From Nitrospira sp. (GTDB lineage Bacteria; Nitrospirota; Nitrospiria; Nitrospirales; Nitrospiraceae), in NCBI GenBank assembly GCA_024330925.1, contig JANDJK010000008.1, positions 1-52,962 of the forward strand: 52,962 nucleotides of DNA, written 5' to 3'. Shown here in pieces: positions 47,348-52,962 of the stretch. Made by a program: the position numbers and the translations under genes. Each line of letters opens with the position of its first letter. Position 1 is the first letter of the stretch. The notes beneath the pieces were generated by a model. The model saw nothing but the letters and a program-made list of their open reading frames with translations, was not told the DNA's origin and searched no databases.

Positions 47348-48970
47348 TTAAGCTGGCTCGATCACGGAAGTCGTTGGCGCTGGTTCCTCCGTGCGGAAGA
47401 GGCCATACAACCATAAAATTCCACAAATTATAGCACAGGCGTAAGCAAAAACGTCGCCATAGTAGCTGTAAAACGTCTGTGAGTAGGTGAGGGGAACAGT
47501 GGCCTTGATGGCTTGCTCCGTGAAGAGAGGTGTTTGATCGACAATGCGGCCGAATGGATCAATGAAGCCGGAGATGCCCGTGTTGGCAGAGCGGGCAAAG
47601 GCCAGACGATTTTCAATGGAGCGAAAGACAACCATGGAGAAATGTTGGGCGGGTGCCGAGGACGGCCCAAACCACCCGTCATTGGTGATATTGACCAAGA
47701 ATGCGGCGCCGTTGGCCGCGAATTGTCTGACCAAATTGGGGAAAATAACCTCGTAACAAATAACTGTTCCAAACTTGACCGCTCGCGAAGAAGGAGCCTC
47801 GCCAGTGTGCAAGGATTTGGGATAAAAAGACAGGAGAGTGGCGCCAGGTCCCCCTACAAAATCACCGATGCCTTCTACCAATTTGTCCAGGAAGAACAAC
47901 AGCGAGGACTTCAGTGGGATATATTCTCCAAAAGGCACAAGATGGTGCTTGTCGTAACGGCCTAAGAGGGTTCCATCCGGGGCAACCAGATAGGCGCTGT
48001 TGAGGAGATAGGGTCTGCGGTCGGGGTAAAATCGCAAGGCTGGACTGCCAAGAAGAATTGGAGCCTGGGCCCGTGACGCCCATTCGATAACCTGCAGCTG
48101 ATAATCCGCCTCGCGTTCCAGGATAAATGGCGTGGCTGACTCAGGCCAGATGATCAGATCGGTTTCTGTTCCCAAGCGGGCGGTGAGGCGGTCAAACCGG
48201 CGCATCGTTTCGTTGCGGTAATCGGCGTCCCACTTAACTGCCTGATCAATGTTGGGTTGCACCACTCCGACAACAATGGAGGTGGATGGTCGGTCTGTGT
48301 GTCCATCACTCAGCACCGCGGCAGAGTATGACCATGACAGCACAAGCCCTCCTGCCGCAGCTGTTGGTAACACCCACGGAAGCTTAGCCGGATGGAATCC
48401 GCGGAACAATGGCATTGCCCAGAGCAGCAAATCAGCCAACGCCAGGTTCACGAGAATAATCAGAAAAGAGACACCATAGACTCCGGTCAGGTCAGCGATC
48501 TGGATGAGGCCGAGCCTCTGGTACTGCGAATAACCGAGCAGACACCAGGGAAAGCCAGAGAAGGCATAGGTGCGCAGCAGTTCGAGCGCAACCCAGAAAC
48601 AGGGAGCGAAGAGGATGCCGTATCGAGGAATCAACTCGCGAAGCCAAATAACGGCGAAACTGTACAGTGCGACATATAGCCCGAGATACGCTGTCAGCAG
48701 CAGAAGGATGGCATAGCTGATAAGGATAGGCACCTTGCCGTAGGTGGTCATAGCCGTCACCACCCATGCCATGATGCCGGTGAAGCCGATCACTCCGCTG
48801 AGCCATCCGAGCCAGAATGCCCGCTGCCGCGAACACTGATCGAGGGCAAGGTGGAGAGGAATGAACACGATCCACGCTAGGAAACCAAGATCAAATTTGG
48901 GGAAACACAGCGGCAGCAGCACGCCGCTTACACAGGCGAGGAGAATCTGGCGTGAACCAGCCCGCTTCAT
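47348..48970 (-). CDS. lnt: Apolipoprotein N-acyltransferase
   Basis: Adds the third acyl chain to the N-terminal cysteine of lipoproteins in the inner membrane. The 540-residue protein has about six N-terminal spans (to ~215), a periplasmic nitrilase-fold domain with catalytic Glu277 (WPESATP), Lys341 (RYDKHHLVPFGEY) and Cys405 (VICYEVIFP), and a C-terminal span. All three catalytic residues are present. It heads the minus-strand cluster that also carries the Lol export genes, a sensible functional pairing. Confidence 0.95.
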   Translation of the reverse strand: MKRAGSRQILLACVSGVLLPLCFPKFDLGFLAWIVFIPLHLALDQCSRQRAFWLGWLSGVIGFTGIMAWVVTAMTTYGKVPILISYAILLLLTAYLGLYVALYSFAVIWLRELIPRYGILFAPCFWVALELLRTYAFSGFPWCLLGYSQYQRLGLIQIADLTGVYGVSFLIILVNLALADLLLWAMPLFRGFHPAKLPWVLPTAAAGGLVLSWSYSAAVLSDGHTDRPSTSIVVGVVQPNIDQAVKWDADYRNETMRRFDRLTARLGTETDLIIWPESATPFILEREADYQLQVIEWASRAQAPILLGSPALRFYPDRRPYLLNSAYLVAPDGTLLGRYDKHHLVPFGEYIPLKSSLLFFLDKLVEGIGDFVGGPGATLLSFYPKSLHTGEAPSSRAVKFGTVICYEVIFPNLVRQFAANGAAFLVNITNDGWFGPSSAPAQHFSMVVFRSIENRLAFARSANTGISGFIDPFGRIVDQTPLFTEQAIKATVPLTYSQTFYSYYGDVFAYACAIICGILWLYGLFRTEEPAPTTSVIEPA

Positions 48971-49116
48971 TTGTCGGTACGATAGCGAAAGCCTCTCATC
49001 ACTTGCAAGGGAGCTCCTGACAAGACCGATGCAAGTCTCGTCCTGTTCTCCGGCTTCTGCGATAGGGTTCCGGTGGAGGGCTCATGATTGCACGGCATCG
49101 GTGTCGGCGGGCATGA

Positions 49117-49354
49117 GAGAGGTTCAGAAACGAGGTGATGGTCAACGCGCATGAAGTCAGCGGCAAGGCGGTGACGCTCTCGCTGGGGGGCCGCAATTGA
49201 AAGCGTGTCATGAATTGTCACAGGTCAGCAGGTGACGGTCACGCTAATGGACCCTAACGCCATCCCTATCGAGATCGAAGGGGCGAAGATCCGCTGGGTT
49301 TACGATCGGCTGTTTGGAATCCAGTTTCTTGAGATCCCAACCAACTCAGCGTGA
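49117..49354 (+). pseudogene. Decayed PilZ-domain gene
   Basis: Two adjacent frames together resemble a PilZ domain, the c-di-GMP-binding module. The first reads ERFRNEVMVNAHEVSGKAVTLSLGG (in one frame to about 49193), matching the N-terminal PilZ region ending in the L-S-x-G-G turn. A shift follows, then TGQQVTVTLMDPNAIPIEI and EGAKIRWVYDRLFGIQFLEI to TGA 49352-49354. This is the typical C-terminal V-R-W...F-G-I-x-F half. The usual RxxxR motif upstream and a start codon are not recognisable. The rest of 48971-49582 holds nothing else I can support. Confidence 0.55.
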
Positions 49355-49582
49355 TGAGCGTGAGTGGTTGATTGATGAATATCTTTAAAGCCGATGGACC
49401 GTGAATGGCTTCGATTGGTCCTCTCATGAATGGGATGAGGGAAGAAGGGGTGTCACGCCTTCCTTGTAGAGAGACAGTGCACTCCTTCGACAGTAAAGGG
49501 TGAGGAGTTGAAGAGGGGTTGGTGGGTTCCTTTCCTCGCTGCTCCCTTTCCACTGGATGGTGAAACCCTATAGAATACAATC

Positions 49583-50641
49583 ATGTCCTCTACTCTGAGA
49601 CCATCCAAAGGTGAGAGGCGCTCATTGGGTATGGCGAGCGTGGGGCTGTTGCTGGTTGGATTGACGGCAGGTGAGGTTCCTGTGGCTGGGTCATTGTCGT
49701 CACCTGCGTCCCAGCCTGAGATTGAGCGAGGCTTCTGGCGCTTGGCGGCGCCGATGCCTGCCAAGCGAACCGAGGTGGCAGCAGTCGTGTTGGATAGGAA
49801 GATCTATGTGGTTGGAGGATTCGAAAAGCCTAGCCTTGGCAACATGATGAATCTGGCAATCACCTCTGCGGTGAATGTCTATGATCCGGTGACCGACAAG
49901 TGGACTGCGGCAGCACCGCTCCCGGTTGGCCTTCACCATGTGGGGATTGGCGTGGTACAGAAACGGCTCTACGTCATCGGCGGATACACCAGAGCTGGTG
50001 TCAATATCTGGAATCCAGTTGCCACGGTCTATGCCTATGATCCCACAACTGATCAGTGGACTGAACTGGCTCCTATGCCGACGGCGCGTGGTGCTCTTGC
50101 CGTGGCAGAAGTGGGAGGGCACCTGTATGCCATCGGTGGGTTTGATCGAAGGGCCAATGTGGCGGCAGTTGAAGTGTATGATCCGGTGCACAACAGATGG
50201 GAGACTCGGGCGCCCCTTCCCACGCCGCGCGATCATCTAGCCGTGGCGGTGGTCGATGGTGCTATTTATGCGATCGGTGGACGGGTCAATGGCGATTATG
50301 GACGCAATCTTGCCGTGGTTGAACGATATGATCCTCTGATCAATCGCTGGAGCAGGGTGTCGGACCTTCCAACCGCACGCAGCGGCATCACGGCGTCAGT
50401 CTGCGAGGGGATGATTTACGTGTTCGGTGGTGAAGGATTGGGTGGCACGTTTCGAGACAATGAGGCCTATGACCCTCAGCGAGACCAGTGGCGACCGATG
50501 GCACCGATGCCAACGGCTCGACATGGGCTCGGGTCGGCAACAGTTGGTGGGTACATCTATGTGATCGGGGGCGGGCCGACACCCGGAGGCTCCTTCAGCG
50601 ATGTCAACGAAGTCTTTGTTCCTCCATCGCGGCGCAACTGA
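49583..50641 (+). CDS. Exported kelch-repeat protein
   Basis: A 352-residue protein with an N-terminal hydrophobic signal (about 15-37). Six kelch repeats (about 50-345) follow, each with a V/I-Y-V/A-I/V-G-G strand, a VYDP-like turn and a later W, for example KIYVVGGF, RLYVIGGY, HLYAIGGF, AIYAIGGR, MIYVFGGE and YIYVIGGG. They should close into a beta-propeller in the periplasm or outside. Kelch propellers bind proteins or sugars; the ligand is unknown. It is not linked by operon to its neighbours. Confidence 0.88.
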   Translation: MSSTLRPSKGERRSLGMASVGLLLVGLTAGEVPVAGSLSSPASQPEIERGFWRLAAPMPAKRTEVAAVVLDRKIYVVGGFEKPSLGNMMNLAITSAVNVYDPVTDKWTAAAPLPVGLHHVGIGVVQKRLYVIGGYTRAGVNIWNPVATVYAYDPTTDQWTELAPMPTARGALAVAEVGGHLYAIGGFDRRANVAAVEVYDPVHNRWETRAPLPTPRDHLAVAVVDGAIYAIGGRVNGDYGRNLAVVERYDPLINRWSRVSDLPTARSGITASVCEGMIYVFGGEGLGGTFRDNEAYDPQRDQWRPMAPMPTARHGLGSATVGGYIYVIGGGPTPGGSFSDVNEVFVPPSRRN

Positions 50642-51215
50642 ATGATCAAGCGATCCATAGCATCTCCAGGTTGAGACCGCGTGAGGTTCCGGTATTCCCA
50701 ACAACACTGTCCTGTAGGAAGAGGGACACCGCGATCAACAGGTCGCTTGACTCTTTCCAACACGAGGTCTATGGTATTGCCGTGGGAGGAGTGAACGCCC
50801 CGAGGGAACATTGATGAGGAAGGGGATCGAGCGCAGAGGATGGTGTGCAGGCCCGGCATGGACCGGGAAGCCTAAAGTTCTCCCAAGATCTCCATTGTAC
50901 CTAATCGTCCTCGGTTAGGTGCGTGCTCCTCCCACCCTAAAAATCGTCATTATGAGTGTTCGGTGCCTCCCCGTCGAGCTACCCATCCGTTGAGTGTCCG
51001 TGTTGTCGGACTTCCGTGAGTTTCGCGATGTACAGCGTGTCATGATGTGAGGGGAGTGATGCGTCTGTTGAGGTATGGAAGAAGATGATGTGTGCGCGCT
51101 GTAGGACGGTGGGCGGACCGCTGAAATGTGAATCATCAGGTTTCGGTAAGTCAGCAAAGGCTGTTATGGTACCAATGGGCACGCGGCTGGTCGCCCGTTG
51201 TTTCAGTGAGGTTCA
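50642..51215. other. Gene-poor intergenic stretch
   Basis: No credible gene, RNA gene or repeat was recognised in these 574 bases between the kelch gene and the topoisomerase gene. A strong promoter was not obvious either. Confidence 0.4.
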
Positions 51216-52962
51216 ATGACGACGAGAGATTCCAAATCAGTGGCTGGGCCGACCCTCGCTGGTGCTGGGGTGGATTCCGGTGCCCATGCTGGTGCACGCA
51301 AGAAAGCCTCATTACAACCGGCGGAGCGAGTGACCGCCATTGAAATGGGGGCACGCCAGCGGGAAATTTCGGTGTCGGAGTTTTTCACGAAAAACCGGCA
51401 CCTGCTTGGTTTCGACAATCCCCGCAAGGCTCTGTTGACCTGTGTAAAAGAAGCGGTCGATAACGCTTTGGATGCGTGTGAGGAGGCCGGCATCTTGCCT
51501 GATGTGACGGTGCGATTGGAAGTTGTACCGACCGACGGGGTGATGTTGCCGGCCAGTCAGGCGACACGGTTTCGCGTGACGGTGACGGACAACGGACCAG
51601 GTATCGTGCGTCAACAGATTCCTCGCATCTTTGCCAAGCTGTTGTACGGCTCTAAGTTTCATCGGTTGCGTATGAGTCGGGGGCAACAGGGTATCGGGAT
51701 TTCCGCCGCGGGGATGTATGCGCAGTTGACAACCGGTAAACCAGTACGGATTATCTCGCGCATTGGTCCTCGTGCCGCCGCTCATTTTTTTGAAGTCCAA
51801 ATCGATACCAAAAAGAACGAACCGTTGGTGCACGAAAGCAGACAGATCGAGTGGGATCAACCCCGGGGAACCCAGGTTACACTGGAAATTGAAGGCCGTT
51901 ACCAGAAAGGGCGGGCCTCGGTGGACGAATGGATTGAACAGACCTCCATCGCCAATCCCCATGCCAGACTGATTTATCACACCCCGGAAGGCGAGACGAA
52001 AGAATACGTCAGGGCCTATCATGAACTGCCGCCTTCGCCGCGGGAGATCAAGCCACATCCCTACGGCATTGAGTTCGGCATGTTCCTGAAGATGGTGCAG
52101 GAGACCAAGAGCCATACCGTGGCGGGATTTTTGGCAAGTGATTTTTGCCGGGTTTCCTCTCAGTTGGCCGAACAGATGTGCCGGCAGGCTGGTGTCTCAC
52201 CAGCAATGAAGCCACGAGATCTCAAAGGGGCCGTCGCCGAAACCTTGTATCGAACGATCCAAAACACCAAACTGATGGCTCCGCCAACCAATTGTCTGTC
52301 GCCAATTGGCGAGAAAGCGATCTTGGCTGGTCTCTATAAGCAGATCAAGGGTGAGTTTTATACGGCAGTGACAAGACCCCCATCGGTTTATCGCGGTAAT
52401 CCGTTTATCATCGAGGCGGGATTGGCCTATGGTCAGCGACCGGAGGCGCACAATACGATGGCGAAACCCGCCGTTCCCAAGGCCGAGGGGGAGCAAGAAG
52501 AGGATGACGTCGAGCTGGCGCGAGTGATCAGATACGCCAATCGCGTGCCGCTCCTCTATCAACAATCGGCTTGTGCGACCTTCAAGGCCGTGCTCGGCTT
52601 GTCGTGGAAAAACTACGGGGTGGCACAGTCGCGCGGTGCCTTGCCGGCCGGCCCGATGGTGATCTTCGTCCACATGGCGTCGGTGTGGGTGCCGTTTACG
52701 AGCGAGTCGAAAGAAGCGATCGCTGACTACGACGAGATCCACAAGGAAATCACGCTGGCGTTGCGGGAATGCGGCCGGCGGCTGGGATTGTATCTGCGCC
52801 GGCGGGAGCGGGCTGCGAGCGAGTATCGGCGCAGGAACATTTTCGAGTTGTACATTGAAGAAGTCGTCGAGGCCTGTAACCGCTTGAAGGGTGGTAAGGT
52901 GCAGAAAGAGAAACTTAAGAAACAGTTGCAGCACATCGCCCTGTCGCGTACCGGAGGAACCA
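51216..52962 (+). CDS. top6B: DNA topoisomerase VI subunit B (3' end outside window)
   Basis: ATPase subunit of the type IIB topoisomerase that passes one duplex through another; its partner Top6A cuts DNA. The 582 visible residues have the GHKL ATP-binding motifs: N box KEAVDNALDAC at 78-88, G1 DNGPGI at 125-130, and G2 RGQQGIGISA at 155-164. An H2TH-like region and the transducer domain follow, with the switch-lysine-type K near the QQSACATFKAV segment. Start ATG 51216 adds ~43 residues before the family start (REISVSEFFTKN); ATG 51345 is an alternative. Top6A presumably lies downstream. Topoisomerase VI is typical of archaea and uncommon in bacteria. Confidence 0.93.
   Translation, partial: MTTRDSKSVAGPTLAGAGVDSGAHAGARKKASLQPAERVTAIEMGARQREISVSEFFTKNRHLLGFDNPRKALLTCVKEAVDNALDACEEAGILPDVTVRLEVVPTDGVMLPASQATRFRVTVTDNGPGIVRQQIPRIFAKLLYGSKFHRLRMSRGQQGIGISAAGMYAQLTTGKPVRIISRIGPRAAAHFFEVQIDTKKNEPLVHESRQIEWDQPRGTQVTLEIEGRYQKGRASVDEWIEQTSIANPHARLIYHTPEGETKEYVRAYHELPPSPREIKPHPYGIEFGMFLKMVQETKSHTVAGFLASDFCRVSSQLAEQMCRQAGVSPAMKPRDLKGAVAETLYRTIQNTKLMAPPTNCLSPIGEKAILAGLYKQIKGEFYTAVTRPPSVYRGNPFIIEAGLAYGQRPEAHNTMAKPAVPKAEGEQEEDDVELARVIRYANRVPLLYQQSACATFKAVLGLSWKNYGVAQSRGALPAGPMVIFVHMASVWVPFTSESKEAIADYDEIHKEITLALRECGRRLGLYLRRRERAASEYRRRNIFELYIEEVVEACNRLKGGKVQKEKLKKQLQHIALSRTGGT

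Noticed and set aside
51312..52115. Long minus-strand open frame (267 codons), and another at 52197-52934
   Set aside because: Both lie antisense to the well-supported topoisomerase VI B gene and have Arg/His/Pro-rich composition without family motifs; they are antisense shadows of a high-GC gene.

Overview
The window looks like a chromosomal segment of a Gram-negative bacterium of the Nitrospira type (phylum Nitrospirota). That assignment is an inference from gene content and protein style: a large class II (B12-dependent) ribonucleotide reductase, a complete trp operon, a Lol/Lnt lipoprotein system and a bacterial topoisomerase VI B subunit. No rRNA or marker operon is present to prove it. 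No insertion sequence, prophage, CRISPR array, tRNA or rRNA was seen.

Layout. 0-2.6 kb: a minus-strand run of threonine aldolase, nucleotidyltransferase and 6-phosphogluconate dehydrogenase (cut by the window edge). 2.7-7.8 kb: an MFS/nucleotide-exchanger-like transporter, a broken nitrobindin-like gene, a ProA homologue that has lost its catalytic cysteine, and a methyltransferase. 7.85-14.3 kb: Lon protease, then DNA and nucleotide sanitation genes (a Zn-ribbon Nudix protein, MutY core, MutT, PolB-type exonuclease). 14.4-21 kb: lipoprotein and small membrane genes, the tandem methylthiotransferases mtaB-miaB, an AmpG-like permease and a small membrane protein. 21.0-24.8 kb: nrdJ behind two NrdR-box-like sites that overlap its promoter. 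25.6-27.75 kb: a gene-poor, apparently decayed stretch. 27.7-32.4 kb: an ACT protein, RlpA, a CBS/DUF21 membrane protein and NAD-dependent DNA ligase. 32.6-40.3 kb: a LysM lipoprotein followed by trpE-G-D-C-F-B-A, all seven catalytic functions from chorismate to tryptophan. 40.3-49 kb: a minus-strand cluster lnt-prfB-lysS-lolC/E-lolD-outer-membrane protein-lipoprotein, with a classical programmed +1 frameshift in prfB. 49-53 kb: a PilZ remnant, an exported kelch protein and the start of a topoisomerase VI B gene running off the end.

How the parts fit: Lnt completes lipoprotein acylation and LolC/E-LolD extracts lipoproteins from the inner membrane; several lipoproteins (RlpA, the LysM protein, two unknowns) are encoded in the window. 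MutY, MutT and the exonuclease form a compact oxidative-damage repair group. NrdJ supplies dNTPs, probably under NrdR control. Three decayed coding remnants (nitrobindin-like, PEP-CTERM tail, PilZ) show continuing gene loss between intact housekeeping blocks. The observations most worth checking are the cysteine-less ProA homologue, the NrdR site pair, the orphan PEP-CTERM tail and the bacterial topoisomerase VI.
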